From NCBI RefSeq assembly GCF_014700075.1, contig NZ_JACXBU010000002.1, positions 1-64,000 on the forward strand: a DNA stretch of 64,000 nucleotides. Reading direction: 5' to 3'. Shown here piece after piece: positions 28,276 to 38,297 of the stretch (position 1 is its first letter; every line of letters starts with the position of its first letter). The position numbers were made by a program, and so were the translations under genes. Source of the stretch: Pseudomonas sp. JM0905a. GTDB taxonomy: Bacteria; Pseudomonadota; Gammaproteobacteria; Pseudomonadales; Pseudomonadaceae. Below the pieces are notes generated by a model. That model did no database searches. It saw only the letters and a list, made by a program, of their open reading frames with translations, and was not told the DNA's origin.

Positions 28276-28479
28276 CCGCACTCCGGCATCCGCAGGTCCC
28301 TGTCGCCGCAGGGCTTGCAGCCACTCGAGATACCTCAGCGATTCGCGGTAGACGAACCTCCGCAACAGCCCATGGAACGCTTTCGGTACCGACGAAGGTC
28401 TGGCATTGGTGGGAAGAGCGAAGCCTGAAGAGCAGGTGATGGAAGTGCCTCGGCATCGGCTCGTTCCCGATGGCTTCGA

Positions 28480-28788
28480 TCAATCCCCGAATACCGGCCT
28501 CATGAATGTACGTTCGTAGCTGAGAATGCAGCGGGTGTCTTCGGCGTACTTGAAGGCGGCGATGCAGTCCGGATCGTTCATGGAGTCCTTCCGGTACTGC
28601 TCGTAGGCCGCCAGGCTCGGGAAGGAAAACATCGCCATGGCGATGTTGTTGGCGCCTTCGGACGGCAGGAAGTAGCCGTGGTGCTTGCCGCCGAATCTTT
28701 CCACCAGTGGAATCCAGAGTTTCCCGTAGTGCTCGAACTCCGCCAGCTTGTACGGATCGAGGGTGTAGCGCAGATAGCAAGTGATCAT
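28480..28788 (-). CDS. NIPSNAP-family protein
   Basis: A 102-residue ferredoxin-like-fold protein with the NIPSNAP pattern: MITCYLRYTLDPYKLAEFEHYGKLWIPLV, then MAMFSFPSLAAYEQYRKDS. The start at 28788 gives the typical family beginning MIT-Y-L-R-Y; the longer frame to 28848 is unsupported. NIPSNAP proteins are small dimeric proteins of uncertain function, often beside catabolic genes. It appears monocistronic. Confidence 0.8.
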   Translation of the reverse strand: MITCYLRYTLDPYKLAEFEHYGKLWIPLVERFGGKHHGYFLPSEGANNIAMAMFSFPSLAAYEQYRKDSMNDPDCIAAFKYAEDTRCILSYERTFMRPVFGD

Positions 28789-28927
28789 TCCATGTCTCGC
28801 GTGAGTGGTAACGCACCGATTCCAGGATCGGCCCCGGCCGCACAGCATACCGTCGGCGCGCGGGGCCTGCCCCTTCCGCCGAGTCGGCGCACCCTACCGG
28901 ATCGGTTTCCTCCTGCTAGCGGCGTAG

Positions 28928-28992
28928 GGTGGAAATCACTTTTTATTTCCACCATTCGTGGCCAGGCCAGTCGCGAATGAATTCGCTCCCGC
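28928..28992. repeat. GGTGGAAAT hairpin and half REP upstream of the NIPSNAP gene
   Basis: GGTGGAAAT and ATTTCCACC arms at 28928-28953 form a hairpin of the type also seen at 51305. It is followed by a degenerate half of the GCGAATGAATTCGCTCCC palindrome (28971-28992). No gene was found in 28789-29005. Confidence 0.7.
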
Positions 28993-29005
28993 AAGGCATG
29001 CGCAC

Positions 29006-32000
29006 TTAGAAATCCCGCTTGTAGAACAGGTCCAGGGAACTGGCCAGGCCGCTGGCGGCTTCCAGGTAGAGGCGCTTGGTCAGTTCGTAGCGCAGCGCGA
29101 CGACGCTGGTGGAGTCCACCACGCCGAGGCCATAGCGGATGCTCAGGCGTTCGGTGATCTGCCCCACGGCGCCGTCATCGTCGAGTTGCAGGTCCTTGAG
29201 GCCGAGGCGCTGGGCCAGCTCGCTGGTCAGCGGTGCGCTGCCGGACAGGCCCATGGCCAGCGCCGCACGGCCCACTGCATTGCCGTCGCCTTCGCTGCTG
29301 TTCAGCGGGCGGCCCAGGATCAGGTAGGACAGCGCCTGTTCCTGACTCATGGCCGGGTTGGAGAAGACTTCGGTGCTCGGCTCGTCGGCGCGGCCGTTCA
29401 GCCGCAGGCCGGCAGTGACGTCACCCACGTTGCGCACGGCTTCCACGTCCAGATACGGCTGGTCCAGCGGACCAGCGAATAGCAGGCGAGCGCGGCGCAG
29501 GTCGAGGCGCTGGCCATAGGCGCGGTAGCGGCCATTCTTCAGCACCAGTTCACCGTTGCCGGTGAGGTTGTCACCTACCTTGAGGTGGCCCTGGAGGTCG
29601 GCGGTCAGGCCGAAACCGGAAAACTGCAGGCGGTCCTGGCCAACCTCCACATCGACATTCATGGCCATCTGCAGCGGCTGCTGTTCCTCATCCTGTTCGC
29701 CCACCACGCGGGCATCCGGCGAGACCTTGACTGCCTGGGGCGGTAGCTGGCGGACCTTGATCTTGCCGCGCGGCACCTGCACTTTGCCGGTCACCGCCAG
29801 GCGCTCGCCAGCAAGACCAATGCGCAGGTCCGGCTCCACTTCCAGGTTGGCGTAGGGCTCGACCACCAGCGGCAGGCGCGATCCCCGCAGCTCCAGGTCG
29901 ACATCCAGCCCCTTGGCCCACGCCAGGTTGCCGGACAGGCTGCCCTGCCCCTGCTCGCCACTGCGCCATTGCCCGGACAGATCCACGCTCTCACCGGCAA
30001 TGCGCGCATCCAGGCCCAAGGCATCGAAGCTCATTGGCAGGTCACCGCCGCCAATGCGGCCATCGGCAAGGCGCAGGCTCCCCAGCACATAAGGCGCCTG
30101 CAGGGTGCCGCTGAGGCTGCCGGCGCCCTGCAGGCGGCCGTCCAGGGTTTCCACCTTGGGCACGAAGGGGCGCAGCACGGCGAGGTCCAGGCCATCCAGG
30201 CGGAACTGCCCGGACAACGGCTTGTTCGTCGGGCGCGGATCGATTCGCGCGTCCAGTTGCAGCTCGCCCAGTCCCTGCCCCTGGAAGCTCAGCTGGCTGT
30301 CGATGCGTTGTGGGCGCAGGGTGCTGTCCAGCAACAGGCGCTGGTAGGGAAAGTCGAGCCAGCGGTCTTCTTCCTTCAGGCGCAGTACGCCACTGCCAGC
30401 GTCTACGGTGATGCGGCCATTGGGGCCGCTCGCCGGCAGGTCCAGCTTGAGGTCGGCATTCAGTTCACCCTGCCAGGCGAAGTCTTCCGGCAGCCAGCGC
30501 GCCAGGCTGGCCAGGGGGAAGTCGCGCAGACGGTAGTCCAGTTTCGGTTCAGGCATCAGGCGCTGTTCGCCACCGCACAGGCTCGCCTGCGCGGCCCGCC
30601 AGCAATGGGCGCCGACGTTGAGCTTGCCATCGGCCAGCCGCTCCAGCCGTGCCGGCGCTTCCAGGCGCCAGTCCTGACCGCCGGCCTGGACGTCGCCGCG
30701 CGCCAAGCGGCCGCGCCAGTTACCGGCGTCCAGCTTGCCGTCCAGCGCCATCAACAGGTCGAGCATCGGTCCCTTGAGATTGAGCTCCAGCTGCTGGCGC
30801 AAACGATCGCCGGAGCCTTCGGCGGTCAGCGTGCCGAATTCGTTGTCGCCGGCGGCCAGACCATCCACCTGCATCTGCACGCGACCGCGCTGGGCGGCAT
30901 CGAGCTGGGCATCCAGCTTCAGGCGGTCGAGGCGGTTGTCGCCCTGCCCCATGCGCTCGCCGGTCAGCGCCAGCTTGCCTTGCGGCGCCCGCTGGGTGCC
31001 GGCGAGGTCGAGGCGCCCCTGGACCTTACCGAACAGCTTCGGCCAGAGCTGGCCCAGGCGATTCAGGGCCAGGTCGAGATGGCCGCTGAGTTTCTGGTCG
31101 AGCTGCCCCTGCCCTTCGATCCGGTTGTCCCCCAGGCGCACGTGCAGGGCATTGAGCAGCCAGCGCTCGCCAGCCCCCTCGGCCTTGGCCTGGAGCAACG
31201 CGGGCTGGCCACGCAGCTGGCCCTTGAGGTCGAGATCGGCGTTCAGCTCCAGACGCTGGTCCCGCCAGGCGCCTCGGGAATGCAGCTTGCCGGCCAGGGT
31301 TCCTGGTAGTTCAGCGAGCCAGAAGGAAGGGTCCAGTTCGCTCAGGGCCAGTTGGCTGTCCCAGCCGACACCGTTGGCGAAATCGACTTTCACCTGGCCT
31401 TGGGCCTTGCCCTGCCCGGCCTTGAGTTGCAGGTCGGCCAGGGTGACGCTGGCGAGATCGCCGGCCACCGGACTGCCGAGGCTGAAGTCGCCCGCCGGCC
31501 CCTTTAAGCGGGCATCGAACCTGCCTTCGTAGCGCGATTCGGCGTAGCGCACTTCGGCGTCCAGTTGCTGCATGTCCACTGGCGGTGGCTGCTCCTGGGG
31601 AAACAGTCGCTGCCAGGGAAACTCGCGCCATTGAAGGCGGCTGTCGATGGCGAGTGCCTGTTGCCAGTCGACGCGCCCCTGCACCGCCAGGGTCTGCTGC
31701 GGATCGCCGGTGAACAGGAGCGGCTGGATATCGGCACCGCGGGCATCGACGCGGCCCGCCAGGTCCAGCGTCACCGCACCGCCCTCCCCCGGCAGGCTGG
31801 CTTTGCCCTGTACCGCGTAGCCATCCTTGAGGTCGCCCTTGGCGCTCAGTTCAACCTGATTGAGGGTCAGTGTTTCCGGCAGGTCGGCGCTGGCCTTGAA
31901 GCCGTCGGCCCGCAGCGTGGCGCTGGCCGGCAGGTTCTCCGCCAGGGGGTGCAACTCGCCATCCAGGCGGCCATTGAGATAGCCGCTGCTATCGGCCTGG

Positions 32001-32665
32001 AGCTTGAGCGTGCCTTGCAGATCACCGTCGGCTTTCAGCGCCAGCTTCCAGGGCGTCTCGCCGGGCGCCGGCAGTTGCAGGCTGCCTTCCAGCGTCAGCG
32101 GCCAGTCGCCTTCAGGACGCAGGGTGCCGTGCAGCTCCAACGCCAGTTCATCGCGACGCAGGCTGAGGCGCTCCAGTTGCAGGCCATCGGCCTGCCAGCC
32201 GGCCACCAGGTCCAGTTGCTGCACCTGGTCGTCGCCATTGAGCACGAAGCGCCCGACGCGCACCTGTCCAATCTCCAGCGCCAGGGGCAAGCGCAACTCA
32301 GGCAGGCTGATGGGGCCAGAGTCTTCGTCGGAGGCCGATGGCGGCAGGTCCAGCTGAATGCTGTCGCTGGCCAGCTCGTCGATGCACAGGGTGCGACGCA
32401 GCACGCAACCAGGCGACCACTCCAGTAGCGGCGCCTCTACCTTCAAGGCGGTGCCGTCCTGCTGCCAGCTCAGGCTCTTGGCGCTCCAGCGTCCGCCCAA
32501 TGTGCCGTTGAACTCCTCGACCGCCAGCCCCGGTACCTGGTCCAGCAGCCAGCGTCCACCGGATTCCGTGAACAGCAGGACGGCCGGAACCGCCACCACG
32601 CCCGCCACCACGCCCGCCAGAACGGCGGCCAGTGCCGCGAGGCCGACTTTCAGCGCGCGCCTCAC
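29006..32665 (-). CDS. tamB: Translocation and assembly module inner-membrane subunit TamB
   Basis: A 1219-residue protein of the TamB/AsmA-like family. An N-terminal membrane anchor (residues ~9-31) is followed by a long repetitive beta-helical region with many short strands and the C-terminal DUF490 domain ([40 protein letters not shown]). It spans the periplasm, works with TamA in outer-membrane protein assembly and, by current models, in phospholipid transport. It overlaps the tamA stop by 4 bp (ATGA). Confidence 0.93.
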   Translation of the reverse strand: MRRALKVGLAALAAVLAGVVAGVVAVPAVLLFTESGGRWLLDQVPGLAVEEFNGTLGGRWSAKSLSWQQDGTALKVEAPLLEWSPGCVLRRTLCIDELASDSIQLDLPPSASDEDSGPISLPELRLPLALEIGQVRVGRFVLNGDDQVQQLDLVAGWQADGLQLERLSLRRDELALELHGTLRPEGDWPLTLEGSLQLPAPGETPWKLALKADGDLQGTLKLQADSSGYLNGRLDGELHPLAENLPASATLRADGFKASADLPETLTLNQVELSAKGDLKDGYAVQGKASLPGEGGAVTLDLAGRVDARGADIQPLLFTGDPQQTLAVQGRVDWQQALAIDSRLQWREFPWQRLFPQEQPPPVDMQQLDAEVRYAESRYEGRFDARLKGPAGDFSLGSPVAGDLASVTLADLQLKAGQGKAQGQVKVDFANGVGWDSQLALSELDPSFWLAELPGTLAGKLHSRGAWRDQRLELNADLDLKGQLRGQPALLQAKAEGAGERWLLNALHVRLGDNRIEGQGQLDQKLSGHLDLALNRLGQLWPKLFGKVQGRLDLAGTQRAPQGKLALTGERMGQGDNRLDRLKLDAQLDAAQRGRVQMQVDGLAAGDNEFGTLTAEGSGDRLRQQLELNLKGPMLDLLMALDGKLDAGNWRGRLARGDVQAGGQDWRLEAPARLERLADGKLNVGAHCWRAAQASLCGGEQRLMPEPKLDYRLRDFPLASLARWLPEDFAWQGELNADLKLDLPASGPNGRITVDAGSGVLRLKEEDRWLDFPYQRLLLDSTLRPQRIDSQLSFQGQGLGELQLDARIDPRPTNKPLSGQFRLDGLDLAVLRPFVPKVETLDGRLQGAGSLSGTLQAPYVLGSLRLADGRIGGGDLPMSFDALGLDARIAGESVDLSGQWRSGEQGQGSLSGNLAWAKGLDVDLELRGSRLPLVVEPYANLEVEPDLRIGLAGERLAVTGKVQVPRGKIKVRQLPPQAVKVSPDARVVGEQDEEQQPLQMAMNVDVEVGQDRLQFSGFGLTADLQGHLKVGDNLTGNGELVLKNGRYRAYGQRLDLRRARLLFAGPLDQPYLDVEAVRNVGDVTAGLRLNGRADEPSTEVFSNPAMSQEQALSYLILGRPLNSSEGDGNAVGRAALAMGLSGSAPLTSELAQRLGLKDLQLDDDGAVGQITERLSIRYGLGVVDSTSVVALRYELTKRLYLEAASGLASSLDLFYKRDF

Positions 32666-34401
32666 AGTTCCGGCCCCATGGAGAAGTGGATGCGGTAGCC
32701 GCCCGGATCATCCAGGGCCTTGGCCAGGTCGAGGCGGATCGGTCCGACCGGCGAAACCCAGCGCACGCCCAGGCCGGCGCCGCTCTTCATCGCGGCATTG
32801 AGGGAGTCCATGGCATTGCCACGGTCGACGAAGGCGGCCAGACGCCACTTCTCGGTGATCGGGAACTGGTATTCCGCGCTGCCCACCAACAGGTAGCGGC
32901 CGCCCACCTTCTTGCCGTTGCTGTCTTCCGGCGAGAGGGTCTGGTAGTCGTAGCCGCGCACGCTCTGGTCGCCACCGGCGAAGAAGCGCAGGGACGGCGG
33001 AATGGCGTCGAAGTCGGTGGTGGCGATGCCACCGGCCTGCACCCGGCCCAACACGCGATGGCCGCCGGGCAAGGTATAGAGCCCTTTGGCCATGGCACTG
33101 GCGTAGGTGAAGTCGGTGTCGGAGAGGATGCCCTCCTTGGCGCCGCGCACGTCGAATTGCAGCGAGTAACCACGATTGGGGTCGAGTTTGTTGTCGCTGC
33201 GGGTCACGCCATAGCTGATGCCGGGAATGAGGAAGCTGCTACGGCCATCGTCGCTGCCATCGCCAAAGTCGAAGGTTTCCTGCTCCCAGCGCAGGGACAC
33301 CACCCGTTGCCAGTCACTGGGCAATTTGGATTGCCACTGCCCACCGATGGTGAAGCGACGGCTATCCACGTCCACCAGGTTCTCGCGCTGCAGGCCGGTG
33401 GAAAAACGCAAGGTGTCGGTCAGCGGCGGGTCGAGGGGAATCTCGTACCAGGTGCCGACGTTCTGCCGCACGGGGGAAACCTCGGTTTCCGCGCCCAGGC
33501 GATGGCCCTGGGGGTTGATCCAGTGACGGGTCCAGTTGGCACGGGCGCGCGGGCCCACGTCGGTGGAGAAGCCGACGCCCAGGCCGACGGTACGTGGCTT
33601 CACCGCCGCCAGCTTGACCTTGACCGGTATCACCAGGCCACCGCCCTTGACCGGGCTGGCGTCCACCCGTACTTCGTCGAAATAGCCGCTGGCCTGCAGG
33701 TTCTGGCTGAGCTTGGCGACCTGGTCGGAGTCGTACGGCGTATTGGCCGGGAACGGCACCAGCCGCGCCAGCAAATCCGGGTCGAAAGGGGTATCGCCGT
33801 CGAAAGTCACCGCCCCCAGGCTATAGCGCGGGCCGCTGTCGTAGACCAGTTCGATATCGGCGAAGCCGGCGCGCGGGTCGATGTCCAGGCGCTGGCGCGT
33901 GAAGCGGCCATCGAAGAAGCCAAAGCGCAGGGCCTGGTTCTGGATCAGTTTCTTGGCGTCCTCGTAGGCGCCCTGGTTGAGCTGGGCGCCCTGGGTCAGC
34001 GCCTTGCTTTGCGGCACGCGGAAGCCCTTGTGGGCACTGGCTTCGCCATCGATCCGCACCACGACATTGCGCAGACGCACCGGCTCGCCGGGAACCACCA
34101 GAAGGTGCAGGGAGGGGTCCTTGCCGCCGTCGATTCGGCTGTCGATCTCGGCCTGGTAATAGCCAAGCGCCTTCGCGGCCTGGCGGGCCTGGTCCTCGGC
34201 GGAGCGCCGGAAACGTCGCAGGGCTTCTTCATTGCGATCGCCAAGGGCGCCGATGTAGGCCTCGATATTGGCCTTCAGCGCCGCATTGGCGGGTTCGATC
34301 TTCACATCCAGCGTGGCCTTGGCCAGCGCCAGACTGCTCGTGCAAAGCAGGCCCAGCAGCAGCGGCCCACGCAATCCTTGGCGGTATTTCATGCGCGGCA
34401 T
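32662..34401 (-). CDS. tamA: Outer-membrane translocation and assembly subunit TamA
   Basis: A 579-residue Omp85-family protein with a Sec signal peptide, three POTRA domains (residues ~30-270) and a 16-strand barrel. The substrate loop segment [20 protein letters not shown] carries the conserved (V/I)RGY motif of Omp85 loop 6. In-frame Met codons at 34401 and 34392 are both possible starts. It is the first gene of tamAB. Confidence 0.93.
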   Translation of the reverse strand: MPRMKYRQGLRGPLLLGLLCTSSLALAKATLDVKIEPANAALKANIEAYIGALGDRNEEALRRFRRSAEDQARQAAKALGYYQAEIDSRIDGGKDPSLHLLVVPGEPVRLRNVVVRIDGEASAHKGFRVPQSKALTQGAQLNQGAYEDAKKLIQNQALRFGFFDGRFTRQRLDIDPRAGFADIELVYDSGPRYSLGAVTFDGDTPFDPDLLARLVPFPANTPYDSDQVAKLSQNLQASGYFDEVRVDASPVKGGGLVIPVKVKLAAVKPRTVGLGVGFSTDVGPRARANWTRHWINPQGHRLGAETEVSPVRQNVGTWYEIPLDPPLTDTLRFSTGLQRENLVDVDSRRFTIGGQWQSKLPSDWQRVVSLRWEQETFDFGDGSDDGRSSFLIPGISYGVTRSDNKLDPNRGYSLQFDVRGAKEGILSDTDFTYASAMAKGLYTLPGGHRVLGRVQAGGIATTDFDAIPPSLRFFAGGDQSVRGYDYQTLSPEDSNGKKVGGRYLLVGSAEYQFPITEKWRLAAFVDRGNAMDSLNAAMKSGAGLGVRWVSPVGPIRLDLAKALDDPGGYRIHFSMGPEL

Positions 34402-34440
34402 GCTAGCACGGCAGTCCGGCGATTCCGTCAGAAAGCTCTG

Positions 34441-35094
34441 TCAGAGGTTGGCACGCATCAGGGGTCGCGGATTGGGATGGAAGAACACGTGCTCGACCAC
34501 CGGCCCCAGGGCCACCTCCCCCACTTCCTCGTAACCCTGGCGCTTGTAGAACTCCAGGTAGCGGACGTTGCCGGTATCCAGCACCACCCCCTGGGAGCCG
34601 TCATCCTCGGCGCACCAGTTGTGCAGGGCCTCCAGCAGTTTCTCGCCGAGGTGGCGCCCCTGGAATTCCGGATGGATGCCCAGCAGCGGCAGCACGTGGT
34701 AAGGCCCCGGCGGCAGGCAGGCAAGCACCGCGTCGTGGTAGTCGAGGTAGCGGCGCGTGCAGCGAAAGCCGGTGGTGAGCAGCATGCGCAGGCGCCAGCC
34801 CCAGCTCTCGGTGATGTCCAGGCGGCGCTGCGGCGGCGCAATCAGGGCGATACCCACCAGTCGCTCCTCGATCAGCAAGCCAACGGCCGGCAGGTCCTCC
34901 AGGAAATGCTGCTGCACCAGCTCGCGCACCGTGGCGCGCACCCGCTGCTCGTAGCCGGGTCTTTCGGCGTCGAACAGGTAGGCGAACGTGGGTTCGTGAC
35001 GATAGGCGTGATACAGCAGCGACCGTGCTTCGCGAGCGTAACCGCCGTCCAGCATGCGCACCTCGACCGGCGCGGTAGGGATGTAACCGGGCAT
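34441..35094 (-). CDS. GNAT-family N-acetyltransferase
   Basis: A 217-residue protein with the GNAT core: acetyl-CoA-binding segment [24 protein letters not shown] (R/Q-x-x-G-x-G/A-like turn) and a following beta strand with [23 protein letters not shown]. It probably acetylates a small metabolite or an amino group on a protein. It lies immediately upstream of tamA on the same strand and may be part of that transcript. Substrate unknown. Confidence 0.82.
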   Translation of the reverse strand: MPGYIPTAPVEVRMLDGGYAREARSLLYHAYRHEPTFAYLFDAERPGYEQRVRATVRELVQQHFLEDLPAVGLLIEERLVGIALIAPPQRRLDITESWGWRLRMLLTTGFRCTRRYLDYHDAVLACLPPGPYHVLPLLGIHPEFQGRHLGEKLLEALHNWCAEDDGSQGVVLDTGNVRYLEFYKRQGYEEVGEVALGPVVEHVFFHPNPRPLMRANL

Positions 35095-35226
35095 TCACGG
35101 CACCTCATTTGTTATGGGTTCTATCGGGCCATAGGGCAACTTAGCACCAGTTCTCCCGCCCAGCCATGCGGCTGGCCGGCCAGTCATCCATGGGCTAGCA
35201 TCGCCTTTTTGCCAGGATGCCTCGCG

Positions 35227-36039
35227 ATGAAGATCGTTTCTTTCAATATCAACGGCCTGCGGGCACGTCCCCACCAGCTCGAAGCGCTGATCGCCAAGCA
35301 CCAGCCGGACGTCATCGGCCTGCAGGAAACCAAGGTCTCCGACGAGCAGTTCCCGGAAGATGAAATCCGTCAGCTCGGCTATCACGTGCACTACCACGGC
35401 CAGAAGGGCCACTACGGCGTCGCCCTGCTCTCCCGCCAGGAGCCACTGGCGCTGTCCAAGGGCTTCCCCGGTGACGCCGAGGACGCCCAGCGCCGCTTCA
35501 TCTATGGCACCTTCGCCGATGCCCAGGGCAATCCAGTGACGGTGATGAACGGCTACTTCCCCCAGGGCGAAAGCCGCGATCACCCCGTCAAGTTCCCGGC
35601 CAAGGAACGCTTCTACGCCGACCTGCAGGTCCTGCTGGAGCAGCAGTTCCAGCCCAGCCAGCCACTGGTAGTGATGGGCGACATCAATATCTCGCCGGAA
35701 GACTGCGACATCGGCATCGGCGAAGAGAACCGCAAGCGCTGGCTGAAGACCGGCAAATGCAGCTTCCTGCCGGAAGAGCGTGAATGGCTGGCGCGCCTGA
35801 AGAGCTGGGGCCTGGTGGACAGCTTCCGCCAGCTCAACCCGGAAGTGAACGACCGCTTCAGCTGGTTCGACTACCGCAGCCGTGGTTTCGAGGATGAGCC
35901 CAAGCGCGGCCTGCGCATCGATGTGATCCTCGCCAGCCAGCCGCTGCAGGCGCGCCTCAAGGATGCCGGTATCGACTACGAACTGCGCGGAATGGAAAAG
36001 CCGTCGGACCACGCGCCGATCTGGCTTGAGCTCGCCTGA
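35227..36039 (+). CDS. xthA: Exodeoxyribonuclease III
   Basis: A 270-residue AP endonuclease/exonuclease of the EEP family at full E. coli-like length. Active-site motifs are visible: [10 protein letters not shown] (Asn7), IGLQETKV (Glu34), NGYFPQG (Tyr), [12 protein letters not shown] (Asp/Asn), DVILAS and SDHAPIW (catalytic His). It acts in base-excision repair on abasic sites. It ends just before a strong terminator. Confidence 0.96.
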   Translation: MKIVSFNINGLRARPHQLEALIAKHQPDVIGLQETKVSDEQFPEDEIRQLGYHVHYHGQKGHYGVALLSRQEPLALSKGFPGDAEDAQRRFIYGTFADAQGNPVTVMNGYFPQGESRDHPVKFPAKERFYADLQVLLEQQFQPSQPLVVMGDINISPEDCDIGIGEENRKRWLKTGKCSFLPEEREWLARLKSWGLVDSFRQLNPEVNDRFSWFDYRSRGFEDEPKRGLRIDVILASQPLQARLKDAGIDYELRGMEKPSDHAPIWLELA

Positions 36040-36059
36040 CGCTGTTTCCGCTCCACAAG

Positions 36060-36088
36060 AAAAGGCCCATCGATGATGGGCCTTTTTT
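36060..36088 (+). terminator. Rho-independent terminator downstream of xthA
   Basis: A long A-rich-based stem, AAAAGGCCCATC / GATGGGCCTTTT with a GAT loop, followed by a T-run. It could also terminate the convergent YegP-like gene on the opposite strand. Confidence 0.9.
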
Positions 36089-36102
36089 CATTAGTGCCGG
36101 TC

Positions 36103-36432
36103 TCAGGCTTCCTTCACCTGCTGGGTCGTACCCACCCGCATGATGGTTTCGATGGCGTGCTGCAGGGCGATCTCGGAATCGTAGAGATGGCTGCGCACGA
36201 TCACGTCCTGGTTGGCGGCACGCAGCTTGAAGTAGTTCTTGCCGCTTGAATCGATGCGCCGTACGAAGCGCTCCTCACGCACGCAGTTCTCGCGCATCAG
36301 GGCCATGGCGTCTTCCGCGGTGGCCCTGTCCTGGTACACGCCACTGTCCAGCAGGGTCCGAGCATCAGCCGCTTTCAATCGCAGGCGCCAGGTGCCGCTG
36401 CTGTTCTTGCGCAGCTCATACCAACCACTCAT
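36103..36432 (-). CDS. YegP-like protein with two DUF1508 repeats
   Basis: A 109-residue protein made of two DUF1508 units: residues 4-48 (WYELRKNSSGTWRLRLKAAD...) and 56-100 (RFVRRIDSSGKNYFKLRAAN...). Tandem DUF1508 proteins are common in Proteobacteria; function unknown. The start at 36432 is set by AAGGAG nine bases upstream. It is convergent with xthA. Confidence 0.82.
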   Translation of the reverse strand: MSGWYELRKNSSGTWRLRLKAADARTLLDSGVYQDRATAEDAMALMRENCVREERFVRRIDSSGKNYFKLRAANQDVIVRSHLYDSEIALQHAIETIMRVGTTQQVKEA

Positions 36433-36681
36433 GTCACAAAACTCCTTCAGGTTTCGGGGAATGCGCTGCAAGACGCCATGGGGGCGCTCGCAGAGGCCGG
36501 CCACCCTACAGGCGAAGGTGATGAGCCGGGGCTCGGTTCCATGAAGGCAACAGACCCTTCGGTGCAGGGAATTTTCCTAGGCCAGTGGGAAACCGCAGAA
36601 CAGAGCAGTCCTGTCATATCTCCGTCACCCGACTGACTTAATCTCGCGGCTCCCTCCAAAACCAGAACAAGGTGTCTGCCC

Positions 36682-38052
36682 ATGCCGCGCGCCATGACCG
36701 CCAGTGACAAGGATCTGTGGGGTCGTACCCTCAGCATGTTGCTGCTCGGTTTCATCTGCTACGCACTCCCCTGGTCGGTGTTCGCCGCCCAGCCCGAAAC
36801 CGTCCTGCGCATCCAGGGCTCCAACACCATAGGCGCCAAGCTCGGGCCGGCCCTGGTCAAGGGGATGCTGGAAGAAGAAGAAGGGATGCGCGCCGTTCAC
36901 CAGACGCCGGGTGATCGCGAGAACGAGGTGCACATCCTCGCCCACGATGCCAATGGCAAAGAAATCCGCGTGGAACTCGCGGCCCACGGCTCGTCCACCG
37001 GCTTCACCGCACTCAAGGACGGCAGCGCCGACCTGGCGGCCTCCTCGCGCCCGATCAAGGACGTGGAAACCCAGGACCTGTCCTCCTTCGGCGACCTGCG
37101 CGGTCATCAGGCCGAACAGGTGATCGCCATCGACGGCCTGGCCATCATCCTGCACCCGGACAACCCGCTGCGTGCCCTGACCACCGCGCAGCTGGCCGCG
37201 GTCTTCGCCGGCGAGGTGAAGACCTGGGAAGAACTCGGCGGCAAAGGTGGCGCCATTCGTATCTACGCCCGCGATGACCAGTCAGGTACCTACGACACCT
37301 TCAAGGAACTGGTGCTGGCCCGCCAGGGTAAGACCCTGGCCGGCACCGCCCAGCGCTTCGAGTCCAACGACAAGCTCTCCACCGCCGTCAGCGGCGACCC
37401 GCAGGGCATCGGCTTCGTCGGCCTGGCCTCGATCAACCAGGCCCGCGCCCTGGCCATCGCCGACGGCGACTCGCAGGCCATGCCGCCCAGCGCCGAGCTG
37501 ATCGCCACCGAGGACTACCCGCTGTCGCGCCGGCTGTTCTTCTACATCAAGCCGAGTGAGCAGAACCGCTGGGCCAAGGCCCTGGTGCACTTCGCCCAGA
37601 GTCCGCGCGGCCAGGCGATCGTCGACCAGACCGGATTCGTTGCCCAGCAAGTGCAGGCGATCAAGGTGCAGGTACAGCAGGACATGCCGGAGAGCTATCG
37701 CGAACTGGCCACCAATGCCCAGCGCCTGTCGGTGAACTTCCGCTTCCAGGAAGGCAACGCCAACCTCGACAACAAGGCCCTGCGCGACGTGCAGCGGGTA
37801 CTGGACTACCTGAAGCAGGCCAACAAGCTGCAACAGAAGGTGGTGCTGGTGGGGTTCGGCGATCCGAAGGCGGACCCGCAACGTGCCGAACTCCTGTCCA
37901 AGCTCCGGGCCATGGCCGTCCGCCGCGAACTGGCCAAGGGCGGCGTCACCCTTAAGGAAGTGACCGGTCTGGGTGATGAACTGCCGGTAGCGGCCAACAC
38001 GGCCGAAGAAGGACGGATTCGTAACCGTCGGGTGGAAGTCTGGGTTTACTGA
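36682..38052 (+). CDS. PstS-like phosphate-binding domain fused to OmpA-like domain
   Basis: A 456-residue exported fusion. The N-terminal signal (SMLLLGFICYALPWSVFAA) is followed by a PstS-type periplasmic binding domain (LRIQGSNTIGAKLGPALVKG, ARDDQSGTYDTFKELVL). Residues ~330-456 form an OmpA C-terminal peptidoglycan-binding domain ending NRRVEVWVY. The binding protein would thus be tethered to peptidoglycan rather than free. No PstCAB genes are adjacent, so it may act as a phosphate sensor or store, or in surface attachment. It is a single-gene transcript. Confidence 0.85.
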   Translation: MPRAMTASDKDLWGRTLSMLLLGFICYALPWSVFAAQPETVLRIQGSNTIGAKLGPALVKGMLEEEEGMRAVHQTPGDRENEVHILAHDANGKEIRVELAAHGSSTGFTALKDGSADLAASSRPIKDVETQDLSSFGDLRGHQAEQVIAIDGLAIILHPDNPLRALTTAQLAAVFAGEVKTWEELGGKGGAIRIYARDDQSGTYDTFKELVLARQGKTLAGTAQRFESNDKLSTAVSGDPQGIGFVGLASINQARALAIADGDSQAMPPSAELIATEDYPLSRRLFFYIKPSEQNRWAKALVHFAQSPRGQAIVDQTGFVAQQVQAIKVQVQQDMPESYRELATNAQRLSVNFRFQEGNANLDNKALRDVQRVLDYLKQANKLQQKVVLVGFGDPKADPQRAELLSKLRAMAVRRELAKGGVTLKEVTGLGDELPVAANTAEEGRIRNRRVEVWVY

Positions 38053-38098
38053 TTGTCCATCCCGGCATGTGAGCCAGCCTGCGACACCCTCACCCCCG

Positions 38099-38123
38099 CC
38101 CCTCTCCCCAAAGTGGAGAGGGG
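38099..38123. repeat. CCCCTCTCC hairpin with neighbouring small palindromes
   Basis: A 9-bp stem (CCCCTCTCC / GGAGAGGGG) of the same family as 3470 and 51253. The 244-bp gap 38053-38297 also has a GTAGGTTAGGTAGAGGAACG-type repeat at about 38188 and a second CCCTC-rich stretch near 38250. It may end the convergent transcripts. Confidence 0.6.
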
Positions 38124-38297
38124 TGACTCGCACCGGCAAGGGGCAAGTCATCCTGCCGCTCAATCGAAATTGAATCCTGGCGCTACCGTAGGTTAGGTAG
38201 AGGAACGAAACCCAACGTAGCAAATGCCTGTAATTGCACCGCGTCCGGATACCCCCCTCACCGGCCCCTCCCCCGCCGGGAAAGGGGCCTCGCCGCA

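Noticed and set aside
28259-28843. 194-codon minus-strand frame overlapping the NIPSNAP gene
   Set aside because: Overlaps the better-supported NIPSNAP frame and the end of the GlxA regulator; no domain.
32632-36039. 1135-codon plus-strand open frame over tamA and GNAT
   Set aside because: Only its last 270 codons (xthA) are real; the rest is antisense to tamA, tamB start and the GNAT gene.
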